DNA of 64,000 bases from Lichtheimia corymbifera B2541 (Eukaryota > Mucoromycota > Mucoromycetes > Mucorales > Lichtheimiaceae), in the NCBI GenBank assembly GCA_000697475.1, contig JNEU01001091.1, positions 62,001 through 126,000 on the forward strand, written 5' to 3'. Made by a program: the position numbers and the translations under genes. Shown piece by piece: positions 27,869 to 40,485 of this stretch. How positions within the stretch are numbered: the stretch's first letter is position 1; every line of letters begins with the position of its first letter. Under the pieces are notes generated by a model, which made no database searches, had not been told where the DNA came from, and worked only from the letters and a program-made list of their open reading frames with translations.

Positions 27869-28963
27869 ATTAGATTTCTCATTTGTTCACTTTCCCCCCT
27901 CCATTTGTATAAAGATATAAGACACAAGTACATACATAAACATGAAACGAGATTTGCATGCACACGAAGATGCAAGGATGCCTACATTCTGGTTATATAT
28001 CAAGGGGATGCTCCTGATTATACATTCACACTTTGCTCCTCTCATCATCGTTTTATATCTTTGCTGATTCTATTTGGATCTTCAGCTCCCCAGCATAGTA
28101 CAATATATATGCATTATAGTGATGATGGTACCATCTAAAAGTCACCCTGCATGTATCCATTCCCAGAAAGATGCATTGATTTCACAAACAACTTGCATGT
28201 CATGTATGCAACTGCTGCAGCCTTGAACAAAGAAGCACTCCAGACCCCTACCTCCTTTTGGTCTCCACTAATATGTATACACAATGTTTTGAACGGCCTC
28301 CTACATCTCTATGTTATAACCCCCCTCTCTTGATATATCTCCCGTTCTCAAGAGAAAGAAAATGCGTGGCCATTGTGCTACTATCAATGAACGAATCAAG
28401 GTATATTATATCCTTCCATTACCCCAATGATAGCAATTATGGCCGATGTTTACACAAGCCATTCTTTGAGGAGAAGGTATACGATCACTGATAATCTCCC
28501 CTACATAGGCCATACATTGGTAGGGGTCAACTAGGGTGTTCGTCTGCTAAAGAAAAACAATGTCCTATTTACACAAACTTTTATTGTACTTTGGATACCC
28601 AATCCACTACAATACAATAAACCAGGATAATGGAAAGGGAGATAAGGGATGAGTTTTATCCTGTTTTAGATCTTCATACATCATTGCAGGCGCATCACCA
28701 GGGCATACATAACCACTTTGTGTGTCAAGTATATAGGAAGGTTGGCTTGAAAGAAATACGAGAACTTGTGATCTAGGCCGCTCAATTGTGTTTTTGTTGA
28801 TTCTTTTCACTTTATTTCTTTCTTTTTCTCTTTCTTTCATCTTTTTACTCTTGTCTCCCAATTTTCTTATGCACACATATCCCAAGACGATGAACCATCA
28901 TGCTCTTCCACCACGTCACCACGATAGCCTCGTTCGTACGGAAGCATTTCTCGGTATGAATAC
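27869..28963. other. intergenic, no gene recognised
   Basis: 3' region of the OTC gene and promoter/leader of the next cyclin. A T/C-rich tract at 28788-28860 probably belongs to the cyclin leader. From 28869 a short open frame (MHTYPKTMNHH...) ends at a good donor (GTATGA at 28955), but its phase does not match the downstream frame. Confidence 0.45.
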
Positions 28964-29809
28964 ATGGATATTATATGCATGCGATGCACCTTTGCTCATT
29001 TCAGCTACTTGCCGCTCAAAAAAGATATCATGACCAATATGGTTGAAATAATGTGGCGGCGGGTCTGCCAACAAGGCATCTCAACGATACGCCACTTTGT
29101 GCGCGAAATTTTGAAACGATCCCAAACAACATATACGACAGCACAAATTGCTATTGCTTACCTGTTTCAGATGATAAAGCAGTATAATCAGCAGCGATCC
29201 ACATTTCAACGTCATGGTATCCACTGCTGTGGTCGACGTATGTTTTTGGCTAGTTTGATGGTTGCTTCTAAATTCCTGCATGATAAAACCTATCGCAACT
29301 CGGCCTGGGCTAGCATGGCACAATTACCTGTGCAGGAGGTCAACTTGGCCGAACGTGTGTTTCTGCAAATGTGTCAATACCGGCTTTACGTATCACCCGA
29401 AGCCTACGATCAGCTGCATCGACAATTTGCGTATCAACTCACCCAACTTCTCGGTCATCACCATCACCATCCCCATTTGCTTATCATATCAACCAACAAG
29501 CAGCCTAATCCTACTCCTGCTGCTATTACTACTACTCCATCCCATTATTACTCTTTTATTTACAATCCCAAATGTAAAAAGAACACCGCTGCAGCATACA
29601 TCGCCAATGCAACTATCGGAGGAGACATTTTGGCGTATCAACATCAACAAACGCATGATGGTGGCGCATTTGCATCTCATCCGCGTGACAAACGATATCG
29701 CGACCCTGATGACTCCCCTGCTTCTTTTTGCCCACCCACATCCAAACGTTGTAAATCCTCATCACATCCCCATCAACATTCATATCAAAGGCTTTTAGGT
29801 CATATATGA
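28964..29809 (+). CDS. second Pcl-type cyclin (Pho85-family partner)
   Basis: A continuous frame of 281 codons. The cyclin box is visible: TIRHFVREILKRSQTTYTTA, then QIAIAYLFQMIK, CCGRRMFLASLMVASKFLHD and YRNSAWASMAQLPVQEVNLA, then ERVFLQMCQYRLYVSPEAYD. This is the arrangement of yeast Pcl/Pho80 cyclins, so it probably binds a Pho85-like kinase. The His/Pro-rich tail ends with a basic segment. The true start is uncertain: an intron-like GTATGA...TTTCAG at 28955-29003 suggests a short 5' exon, but the phases do not join cleanly to the conserved frame, so the first in-frame ATG is used here. The conserved box itself is not affected. Confidence 0.8.
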   Translation: MDIICMRCTFAHFSYLPLKKDIMTNMVEIMWRRVCQQGISTIRHFVREILKRSQTTYTTAQIAIAYLFQMIKQYNQQRSTFQRHGIHCCGRRMFLASLMVASKFLHDKTYRNSAWASMAQLPVQEVNLAERVFLQMCQYRLYVSPEAYDQLHRQFAYQLTQLLGHHHHHPHLLIISTNKQPNPTPAAITTTPSHYYSFIYNPKCKKNTAAAYIANATIGGDILAYQHQQTHDGGAFASHPRDKRYRDPDDSPASFCPPTSKRCKSSSHPHQHSYQRLLGHI

Positions 29810-32800
29810 AATTCGTATTGTACATCTTTATAATATTAAAATGATAACAATAAGAGTAATTCACAAATATAGTAGTGTAACCGAAATGATGAAATAAAGG
29901 GTAATACACAAACAGGTATCAATAATGGAAGTGTTAAGAACAGCAACAAGGGAATTTATGAAAAGCAGGATGATGGGAGAGAAAGGGGTTGTTAGCAAAA
30001 CGATCCACGACGATCATAATGGCAGTGATAAACTTACATATTCATATGACGGGCCGTATGACCCTGCCCATGGGTCTACCATGAGCCATATGTTTTGGAG
30101 GGAGGAGAGACTTGAGACAAACTTGGACCACAGGGAAGGGGACCTTGGCGAAGTTTAGGGACTGGTGCGACATGGGCGACCAGGACGACAGTTCTTGCTG
30201 CTTAACACCGAAGCCTCCGCGGAGAAAAAAAGGTATGCGGGAGAGTGCAGCCATTAAAAAAAAACCTTCAGCGTTGACGAGTCGACGGATTGATTAAGAG
30301 AAGAGGTCTGTGTAAAGAGAAAAGAAACCAGCCAAAGTCGTGGCCTTATATATCACTCTGGAAAGATGTTATCGATTACTATCAACTATGTAAAGAACAG
30401 ACTTCCACCTGCTGGCAACAAGAAGGTATCAACAACCCCCAACGTATATAGATGCATCAGAAAACACAATAAAGATGGCCGCGATGAGAACAAGAGTCTG
30501 GCAAGTATGTACTCAACAACTTCAAAGATGCTCTTACCCAATCAAGATGAAGTAAATCACCCCAAAACATAAGTAAACGAGCAAAAAAGGAAGGTCGGTA
30601 GTAGAGCCGCATGCATATAACAAGTTGGAAGCAGCTTTGACAACCATTTTTCATCGGATGTTCTCACGCATTCAGAAGATGACGATTTATCCCGCCATGC
30701 ATTAATGGACAAAACCAAGGGGTGATTGTTTCCTGGACCACGCATAACAGGTTGATGGCAACTTTGAAATGTCAGTATCGAAAAATACTCCCACGAAGCC
30801 GAATAACATGATATAACAAAATAAGAAAAAGGTTACTCTTGATATCGACGACAGGTTTTATATCACAGCTCCACATCACATTTAGATGTACGTAGGAGAA
30901 ACAAATTTGTATAAGTATGTACGTAAACCACCTAGCCAGCAGTAATCAATTCAATCGAGGGACCACTTTTACTTTTCCTCTCAAGGTAATCCCACTCCTC
31001 CTTATTGTATCACATCACAAAACGCATCTACTTATTGCATGGCCGATACCCGATCCACCTTTATTATCCCATCTTCGAAGCAATATTATGTATCTAATCC
31101 ACAAGCTACTACTAAGCTACAATCTTTTATACTTCATATAGCTTTCTAGCTACTTTGGCCACCATCGCCATCATCATCATCATCGTCGTCGTCGTCCGTC
31201 ATCATTTCGTCCTCGTAATCGTAATCGTACTCGTACTCGCACCAGGCAAACAGTCCTCAGCCTCCTCATCCTCCTCGTCAACCCCCCCCCAATATCGAAG
31301 GCGCGCAAGTAGAAAAGAATGGGATCGTAATCGTCATTGTTGTGAATATAGTAATCGTCATTGTTGTGAATGGAGCGATCATCGTAATCGTCGTCTCTAC
31401 AAATAGAAATCAGCCAAGTTAGAGAAAACTCTGCACGAATCACGCAAGGTCAGTTCGATCCATGGCAAGGAAGGGCATCACTTACGTAGAATCCAGGCTC
31501 ATAGTTGTTCTCATTTCATCCGCTCCAAAGAAAGAATGATCCCCAATCCTTCCGCCTCATGAAAGAAATCCTCAAAGGGAAAGAACGAGCCTATCACGAG
31601 AAGAGCGTGTTGGTTGGCACTGATGTCAAACACATTCACAAGCTGTTGCAAATCCCTCTTACCTCAACACGGATAACATGCGCTTCCAAAAACCCATCGT
31701 CGTCGAGCACTTGATACAAGCTGGGAGTCGAACCCAAAGAGATGATGATGCACCAGTTGCACTGCCTGAGCAAAAGAAGCCTATACAATTCGTTCTTAGC
31801 ACACATATACAATAAACACCTTTTTCATTGTTTCTCCCATTGCATTTGCCTTTTACATACACATAAAGATCCCTCTTTGTTGTTGGTTACCGGAAGCTGG
31901 AAACCTTGGTATAGTGTAGTTGAGCCGAAGCAAAACGCCAAACCAGCCAACGTCCTGAGACCAAACTTGCCCTCTATACAAGCCAACTCGTCAATGGCAC
32001 AAGTTATGCTGCAACATTGGGATCTGAATGTACCTGTTGACACTAAGCGTAGAGCGGGAATAGCAACGATATTGCCATGACAACCACTCATTCCTCAGCA
32101 CTTGGATACACTTGAGTACGCCTGTTCAGAACTACATTAGTACCTCACAACCAACAACAGCACTGTTTTATAATACATTACCTTGATTGGGATGTCGTGA
32201 ATGGTATAAAGGCAGAGGAGGGATAAAAAGGAAAAGAAGCGTTGTCTCAAGTCGTGGAGCTGCCGTCCCCGATTTCAAATCCCCCACTGCTATTACACTG
32301 AGGCCACTCAATTACCTACTTCACACACACCATCCACTATCATCTTCCTTCATCTTCATGATAGACAATCAGATACACGTAAATAAAATGCATGACCCTC
32401 ACGTATCGCAAAAGGTTATGTGTGTCATTTTACACTTTACCATGATAATGATGATCCAATAACAGCTAAGTACCAGTTTTTTTTTATTCAACCCATTCCG
32501 AAGCATTCTTTTCCTATTATGCTCGATGTTGTCCTCAATAAAAAAGAGCCCTTCACTTTGCATACATGTGCTACCAATCACGCTTCCATCGATAACGAGA
32601 TCACTCCTACTGATACTTAAAGATTGCACAATAAAACATGGTATGGTTAATATTCCAGAAATGGTCAGCGCACCGAAAAGCATCTTTTAATGCTAAAAGC
32701 CTCTCATAATTGACATCAATGGCCATTCTCTGCTGCTGTCAACTGAATAAAATCATCCTTGGGCGACCTTTTTGCGAGACATGAATACGTCTCACGCTTC

Positions 32801-33040
32801 ATCCACTTGCAAACAAGATTCTTTCGGATGCAGTGATCATTTTTGGCTTATTGACCATATCATGATCAACTTGAAAAAAGCGCCATACGGGCTATCAAAG
32901 GCGGACCTTACTATAAGCACATAGGCGTAAATGTCCATCATGCACCCTCCACCAATAGAATCGACCTCTCAACTCCTGCCCCTGGGCTTGTGACACCATT
33001 CAAATCCTTCTGCATCTTTGGCACTAATATAAGAGAGGCG
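29810..33040. other. gene-poor region
   Basis: About 3.2 kb with one weak small gene candidate on the minus strand (30042-30254), a CAT/CGT-rich low-complexity stretch (31160-31260), a poly-C run near 31283, and a 20-nt direct repeat at about 31329 and 31353. No other coding signal could be supported. Confidence 0.45.
30042..30254 (-). CDS. possible small protein, 70 aa, unrecognised
   Basis: Reads MAALSRIPFFLRGGFGVKQQ at its start and ends MGRVIRPVI. A TATATAAG sequence lies about 92 nt upstream of the ATG (30345-30352, minus strand), which supports transcription. The basic N-terminus could be a mitochondrial or membrane-targeting segment, but no family is recognised and no function is proposed. 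A GTAAGT follows the stop closely but no acceptor is found, so the frame is taken as unspliced. It may be a chance frame. Confidence 0.33.
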   Translation of the reverse strand: MAALSRIPFFLRGGFGVKQQELSSWSPMSHQSLNFAKVPFPVVQVCLKSLLPPKHMAHGRPMGRVIRPVI

Positions 33041-33044
33041 ATTG

Positions 33045-33712
33045 ACAATGAGCAAAGACCACTTGTCATATAGCATCACGCTTACAGCATATGTAAAACC
33101 TAAAGTTGCCCATAACTAAAAATTCTACAATGAAACATGGGGTCTTCAATCGAACAATGTTGCTCGGCGGGGTCAACAGGATCTACTGTGCAAGTTTCAC
33201 GATCAAGGTATGTGATCTCAGATTCATCGAATGTCAGCACCAGCCAAAATGGAATAGGTCGACCTCTTGATTTTTTTTGACGAGGCTGGTAGTGAGATTG
33301 GGTGGATCTGAGAATGGCCACGACTATCATGAAAGTTGCACCCAAGGTGCGTTTCACCCCGACGAGCAACTTTGTTCGATTCAAGACCCACGTTTCATTG
33401 CAGAATTTTTAGTTATGGGCATCTTTGTGTTTTACATATGCTGTAACCATGATGCTATATGACAAGTGGTGTTTGTTCATGGTCAAGTAGCTGGTTCTCA
33501 ATAGAGCGGAAGATGCAGAAGGGCGTGTTTGTGTCATATAGCTCATTTGCATGATGCTTCACAATGAACAAACACTACTCTCCATATAGCATCATGGTTA
33601 CAGCATATGTAAAAACATAAAGGTGCTTGTATCTCTAAATTTTAGAATGAAATATGGACTCTTCAATCGAACAAAGATGCTCGGCAGGGTCGAAATTATA
33701 TACTGGCTCTAT
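33045..33712. repeat. dispersed repeat: inverted pair plus third direct copy
   Basis: Three copies of a unit of about 150 bp: copy A about 33047-33201 (plus), copy B about 33328-33490 (reverse complement), copy C about 33560-33710 (plus). Shared anchors are ATATAGCATCA, TTACAGCATATGTAAAA, CATAACTAAAAATTCT, CAATGAAAC and CAATCGAACAA. A and B match over most of their length, so the A-B pair can fold into a long imperfect hairpin with a loop of about 125 nt. Copies also resemble the tandem array at 4.8-5.6 kb. Confidence 0.75.
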
Positions 33713-35791
33713 CCCATTTAGGCTATGCACGAAATCAGTTACTCCGCAATCTGAGCCACATACGTACATGCACACGAATATCATTTGGATTTATTGCCCG
33801 ACCGAAGAAAACACCATACATCAATGAAGGTAACCAAGGGATTCGTATCAATATTATATCAGTACTAAAAACCCAATAGATGTTGCAAGCCGTATGCAAT
33901 CATCAAGTAACCATAATCGTGTATGAAATTGATACAAGGCTTCTCAAGAAGATAGATATTTTGCTTTCTCTTTTTTTCTCATTCAAAGCACTATATATCA
34001 TATTTCAGGCCAGTGTGATGACAGCAGAGAACAGATGCTTCTTGCATTCCTCCACCTCAAGTATACTCTTCTTACTGGTAGCAAGTGCCAAACTCGAAAC
34101 AATGGCGGGATGATGATACGACGACGAGTACAACATATACAAACGATAGCTCCTTTATCATGGATAGTGTGTATATGTATCAGCCATAATAGCAATATGG
34201 AATTTGTATCGATACTCGTGGCAGGGTGCTTTCAGCTGCATAAAATGCATGCGGTGATTCAACTCTCATTGTCGCAACCTTACTCCTTGTGTGAAGGGAC
34301 GAACAAGAGGGTGCGCGTCACGTGCAGGTGAGGTAAAAAGGCAATGTGGGCAGATTAAATTTGGTTGCTCTCTTTCACGTCTGCTCTTTTTCCTTTTCAA
34401 CTCCATTTCACTTCATTGGGCGATGACATCCATAGCAACTTTTCCGCCGAGATTTATTCCCGAACGATGATAGCGCCTACACGACACCTTACACTACTCA
34501 TTGTTTACGCGTGTGGAGCGAAGATGCAAAGACACTGATTCAGGTTCGTTTTCAAGCTTGGTTGCAACGCGCAACCAATTCAAGGGGTTGCTTATTTTTT
34601 TTTGTGATGTTACAGCTTATCGATCCTCTTTATCTATCATATACCAACCATTCCATACTATCATTACCATCATCTCTTCATCTACCTAAGACACAGCACA
34701 CAGCCACGTGTGATTTGTATTATGATCCGCCTATTTTTCAAGGTATAGAAGTGGATAAACGATCCTGTTGATCAAAGAACGATGATTAAACATCATGAAT
34801 CATAGGACATACAAGGAAGACGTGGAGTATACCTTATCTGACAGCTATTCATACCCGTTATCAGGTACGCATCAATACAAACTACTCTCACAATACATGA
34901 CTTATGCCACAGCGTGATTAAACTCCCATACAGAATGTCGAAGCAATAGATTGTCTGACAGCCGAATGGAAGAGGATTCATATCAAAAGCGATCACGTGG
35001 TCTTACGATCAGGATGTTGGTCTTGCAATGGCTATGAACGAATGGAGAGATGCATCAAGCACAGTGGATGGAGGACATGGGTCGCCCTTTCTATTGCTTA
35101 TTTCGTCGGTATCAGTGGATATGGATCATGGGAACGTCTGAGGATGACGATAGGATGGATGGAATTGTCGAATGGGCTCATATCTTTGACGAAAGGTGCT
35201 TTACATCCATTTATTATATCGGAATGATCCAGCCAACATGCAGCAATTATTTTCCAACCATGGATGAAGATGTTTATGAGGGCAGCAACCAAGAATACAA
35301 TGACTCAATGATACATATGATCCGCACGTGCTTCAATCATGTCGGACTGGGGAGAATTCCGCACCACAGCGATAATACGGTAAAGCGTTTACTAATATCC
35401 TTTGAAACACTGAAACCAATCTGACGAAATGAAGATGCTTCATTCTTGAACGACTGTTATCCATCGTTATGGCTACAAGCCCAATGCTAAACATCTCAAG
35501 TTCCATCCTCGATTTCCCATAATGAGTAACTAAGCTCAAGACATTCAAAGATCTTTCAAACACAATGTAATGTGTATTATTGTTTATTTATTAGTTGTAA
35601 TAAAAGCTATCAATTTTACAGCGATTAGTGTTGGTAATGGATTTTCTCACAATCAAATCGACTTACATCGGCGCCCGGGGTCAGGGAGTGTAAAAGAGGT
35701 GATTCTTCTGCCTCCCCATATAGCTTGCAGAGCACCCATGTGGTGTGAAGGCAATGGCGTCGTATAATACGGAAAGCTAAACAATCGCATT
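33713..35791. other. region with decayed coding fragments
   Basis: No intact gene is recognised. It contains the frameshifted relic at 34422-34760 and an unassigned open frame at 35050-35424 (WMEDMGRPFYCLFRRYQWIW..., EWAHIFDERCFTSIYY...). The latter has balanced codon use but no start context, family or splice partner that could be confirmed. Confidence 0.4.
34422..34760 (+). pseudogene. frameshifted gene relic with possible Myb/SANT-like segment
   Basis: ATG at 34422 opens MTSIATFPPRFIPER and meets TGA at once. A one-base frame change restores DDSAYTTPYTTHCLRVWSED, then AKTLIQ. The WSEDAKTLI core resembles the first helix of trihelix Myb/SANT-like domains, but this is weak. An intron-like GTTCGT...TTACAG (about 34542-34616) would continue the frame into LIDPLYLSYTNHS. 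Read as a decayed gene, or as an assembly indel in a real one. Confidence 0.3.
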
Positions 35792-36200
35792 CTATATTCT
35801 GACCGATGCATACATTGTACTATGCGTTGATAATGTTTATCGTCACGGGAGGGAATGCGTCATTATCATTCATTGCTTACCTCTTTAGAGGTACTATCAT
35901 GGACTAAAGGTTAAGCGCAAGATTTTAGTACACAAAGCAGTGATGATAATGTTTCTACCAAAGTAATACTTTACCTTGCCATATGACAGTGGATTGATCA
36001 ATCATGATACGTTCCTTGACATGGAAGCTTTCACACATCGCTAGCTTGATTTGTTGTTGGATATATGGGTTATCACGCTATAAAGCAATACATGAGCGAT
36101 GAGAAATCTACATAGATGCCAAACTTACTCTAACAGCAGGTGTACGTATGATAGATGATACAGTACTGCTTTGAGAGCGCGTTCTTTTGCGTTTAGGCAT
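35792..36200 (-). CDS. tiny four-exon gene, 71 aa, unrecognised
   Basis: Exons 36200-36129, 36077-35975, 35893-35881 (13 nt) and 35819-35792 join in frame. The protein begins MPKRKRTRSQSSTVSSIIRT (basic, nuclear-localisation-like) and continues RDNPYIQQQIKLAMCESFHV. All junctions use GT-AG with ordinary consensus (GTAAGT, GTAAAG, GTAAGC donors; ATAG or ATGATAG acceptors). If the last intron is retained the product ends ...WQVPLKR at 62 aa. No family is recognised. The consistent phases argue for a real transcript, but a decayed fragment of a larger gene is possible. Confidence 0.42.
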
Positions 36201-37014
36201 GATTGTATACTGCGGCGTGAAAGAAAGATGGATAACGCGGCTATCAAACTACATGAAATGTGATTGATCGGCGCGCACTTTTAAGCTCCTACGTTTTTTT
36301 GGTAAGACATTGGTTGGCGCCTTTACACCCTTACAAGCTCTATGATAAGTTAAACATAACCTTACTATTGACAATTCATGTTGTGGTATATACCCTGCTT
36401 AGATAAGAAGATAGTATACACATTGAGTTCACAAAAGAAGAACGATACCAAATCAGCAAATAAAAGTGAATCTAAAAGGAGCGGAGTAGTACAAGGAGCT
36501 TGTACGATACACCTCCTCTGTTCTTTGTCTATTCTCACTATCCCAGTCATGGCACGATCCCAACACCCGTTGCATTTGAACGATTGCTTAAGGCACTGAC
36601 AGTATGAACAGCACAAGATTTACGATGAGGAAGGTACTGAAGTTGCAAAAGGAAGGAAGGCAGCCTTTGCTCTTTTAATCACAAATGTATCAATCCACCA
36701 GGTACGATCCACGAGGCTCGAAACAAGGATATGTCATCGTACGACAAGAAGTGACAAGATTCGCATGTCAAAGGTATGCTTCTAATGCGCGAAAGCATAG
36801 AGCTACAGTTGGCAACTGACATGAACATAGAAGGCTTTTCATTGGTTATTTCACTGGCACGTCAAGGATGTTATCATACTGTTTACTGCCTTGGGGAGTT
36901 CTCGTTACCAAGTTTTACAAGTATCCTTTTGTATGAATCTGCAACAACTTCTATTATCTTTCGGCGTCGTCAAGGTTTATCACGCCTGATTGTGGCTCTA
37001 TTGTCGACATGTCT

Positions 37015-39310
37015 TTTGGTGGATATCCAACTACGCTTGCCTGTTATCGGTGGATCATATCAGCAACAATTACAAGAAGCGGCAATGAGCAATAGAGCCT
37101 ATACCTTTAGTGCCAACAACTCTTACTCGATTCCCTGGTGGTTCTCATTATTGGCCAGATACTCTCATCAAGAGCATCCTGATGCACATATCCCTTACGG
37201 GGGGTATCACACCAGCAACAAGCTACAGTATATGTGTGTGTGTGTGTCTGTGTTTTGGCGCTATCAAGATTTATCGACCGTCCAAGGAAGCTATCATCAA
37301 GCAACACTACTACCTCTGGAAAAACGGTTATCAGCAATTGTTTATTGTATGGGAATCTCTGCAGCAAGGACATCGGCTTTTGGTGCTGGGTAGAATCAAG
37401 GACGTCGGGTGTATCCATTCCATGCGGTCCACAGCAAGAAGTCTTTACATTGCCTCATTTGGGTATGTTGGCATGGAGACGCGTCTAGATTGGGTTTCCT
37501 TGTTATCTCACAATATGCTCATGGTAGATTAAATACGTTGGATGGTGGTATCTCTGACAGCAACAAAATATGGATCTCAATGCAAGAACGCTATATGGCT
37601 GGCTCATGGGTATGCATGGTGTTGGATCTACAAAGCAGGACCAGTTAATTAACCAGCCTTACAATGAAGCAGCAGCAGTAGCACATACTGGATCGCATGG
37701 ATACAAGGTTATTTGCAAGCATCAAGAAATGGTATTGGGAATACCAGAAGGTAAAGTGATTATTTTAGGATTTGTCGCCTTCAAGTGCACTGATGAAGGA
37801 AATAGAATGGCACAGACTCTCTTCCGGCGATATTATCATTATCACAGCAGCACGTCAAGGGATGGAGTGTACTGTCTTAAGGGGGAAGGCCACGGTGTGT
37901 TAGCGGAAATCATGTTCGGCTCATGGTGCGATTTCGGTTTAAAAATGCATCCCCTGATCGATATTGGAGAACAACGTATTTGCTCCACCCTTTGCAATGC
38001 TATACGTTACTCGACTTGGAGAGATGGTGGTTATCTCCTTGGCAACGTGGCTGGACCCACGGCAAGTGGTTGATAAGTCAGCTGGGGAGGGGCTCATATG
38101 GGTCACCTGAAACCGGCGTTTTGATGCCACGTTCCTCCGGAGGCTAGAAGACAGTGCGGGTGCTTCATTCCTTGGCTGTGCGCTTTTATTATTACATTTA
38201 CATCCTGGTGGTCTATTTGGTCCCAAGCCTGAGTGATGATTGGGTGATTCAGGTATGTATGATTCTGATGCATTTTGGAAACTTTGCTGAAACGGCTGCT
38301 ACTATTTAGACGGACCACTGCAGGGAGCTACTTGTCTTTCGGTGCCTTGAATTTTGCAAGATCACGTCTATGATTGATAAGTATTGTTGGATGGGATTGG
38401 AAAACTTCGTTTACTGAGCATATTTTATAGTTGAATCATGTCAGTCATGAGGAAAAGCGTTACATCTTTAGGTGGCGCCAACGTCCATCCTTATTCCATT
38501 TCTGGTGTTTGGTTACCAAGCAACGGGCGATTTCTCTGAAGAGTGTCAGCCAATGCACGCATGTCTCTTGGGAGTGGATTGTATCAGCAATAAGCAACAG
38601 CATCCATATCGTTGGTATCATATCAAGCTTTATCACATCATCCGGTGTTTCTCGTTATCGGCAATTCGGTGGATATCCTGAACTGAAGGTCTCTTATCGA
38701 TTGATCCCGTCAGCAGCAAGGAACAACTTGTATATCTTTGGTGTCAGCAAGCTTCCCGTCTCCTGGTGGTTCTGGTTATCGGCAACTCCTTTGATACACG
38801 GCTGCCATTCAACGTCTCTTATGGATGGATCATGTCATGAACAAGCGATGAGAGCCAACGTCGACATCTTTAGTGATACCAATGTCATCTATGCATCTGT
38901 CCAAGGTCGACACCAATTCTTTGATGGATATCCTGCTTCGCATGTGTATTATCGGTGGATCATATCAGCAACAAGCAAGACGCAGCAGCAACGAGCAGCA
39001 GGGTCTATATCTTTAGTGTCAACACCATTTACTCGATTCTCTGGTGGTTCTCGTTATTGGCCAATTGCTTTCAAAAGCATTCTGCAGCGCGTGTCTCTTA
39101 TGGGTGTCGCATAGCAACGAGCAACAATATTACGTGTGTTCTTGGTGTTATCAAGGTTTATCGATCACGCAACCCATTCGTCGTCAACTATAGCTCCCTT
39201 CCTTTGGCGAATTATTGGTATGTATAGTATTGGATCTACAATGCAAGTGCTGTCAACTAACGAGCCTTACACTGGAATAGCAGCAGCATGATATTGTTGG
39301 CATGGAGATA
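37015..39310. repeat. degenerate tandem array, 125-150 bp period, with duplicated tail
   Basis: The core GGTGGATCATATCAGCAACA (with variants) recurs near 37051, 37195, 38568, 38692, 38818, 38948 and 39098. Between cores lie ATATCTTTAGTGTCAACA-like and CTGGTGGTTCTCGTTATCGG-like stretches. The tail GTATTGGATCTACAA...AACGAGCCTTACA...GCAGCAGCA occurs twice (about 37593-37700 and 39206-39305), so a larger block was duplicated. Translations of units resemble each other (YIFSVNTIYSILWWFSLLAN against YTFSANNSYSIPWWFSLLAR) but fall in different frames with stops, so present-day coding is unlikely. Confidence 0.7.
37231..37253. repeat. (TG)n microsatellite
   Basis: An alternating TG run inside the degenerate array. 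Confidence 0.8.
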
Positions 39311-40485
39311 CGGTTTTATTTGAAGGAAGGACGCTGTTGAGAATTACTACAAGGTAAGAGTATTGGTCATGGAATGTGTCACATGCATGTGTACTTACAA
39401 TGGAAGATATGTAATGACAGCATCTGCACGGCAAGCATGGATTATTTTTTCTCTTGCTATGGTGAACAAGGTAAAGCATTTTATAATAATGATGGTGATG
39501 AATAGATGATTGATGTCGATGATATGTAGAATACAGCTGGTGGGATGGGATTGGATGGAATGATGATTTGCATCGTATCAAGAACAAGAGTGCAAAGAAG
39601 CAAGGGTATTGGTTGTCATCACTCGCTGTTTAACACCAAGGAGGTTAGTTACTCGATCAAGATAATAATACAACACCTTCACTGACTGATTACTTAATCA
39701 AGGATGAGCTCGAGATCATGTACGTAGGCGCAGGATGGTCTGGGTAATAAGGTATACCATATGGACAGCGTGTAATGCAATACATCATTGTTATTAATGC
39801 AATCCACGTTTATGCTCTAGATAGCTGTTCCTAATGTATTTAGATTGAATTTATTGAAAATGACATAATACATACCTGGGGATGGTTTATATCAGGCAAT
39901 ACTGGATGGAAATGGTGTTATCGATATGCGTAGTGCTTTTGTGGATGGGATATTTGCCAGCATACGTACCTTTATCATGAACTCTTAAATTACCAGCACC
40001 ATTATTCATGGTATCGAGCAGAGGAGTGAAAGAGACAAATACAAATGGGGTAGAGTATTAGTAAGGGATATAGATTGTCATTATGAGCAAGTAGTACACG
40101 TGTGAGTTTTGGTAGCATTTACCTTACTGGTTGCACTTCTAATGACTCCTACACTAACTCTTTTTGTTCTGCCGATATACAGTTTGCTTCTCACGTTTAA
40201 AGAGTCTCAAGTTTGGTGTGGCTAAAAAGTATGATTCTAACTTGTCGCCAACCAGTTGAGAGATTAGGAAATGATTAAGGATGTTGGGTGATATACATAC
40301 GTGTGTATTACCTTGTCGTTTGTGAATCTCAAAAAGTTAACAACCTAAGCGGTGAAAGCTCATCACTTAAGGCTCTCCTCCTACACCTATTCATGCAATT
40401 GTTCCGTTCTTTTCCATGAAAGCTAACAATAAAGTAACTGCAAGCTTGTAAGCATGGATGAGAACAAATATATCGCTTGTTATAG

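Noticed and set aside
31155..31443. Ile/Val-rich and Asp/Asn-rich frames on both strands
   Set aside because: They arise from CAT/CGT low-complexity repeats, not from a gene.
31700..31775. Possible tRNA on the minus strand (GGGTTCGACTCCC resembles a T-arm)
   Set aside because: The T-arm-like segment can pair, but no matching acceptor stem, D-arm or 5-bp anticodon stem with a 7-nt loop can be formed around it.
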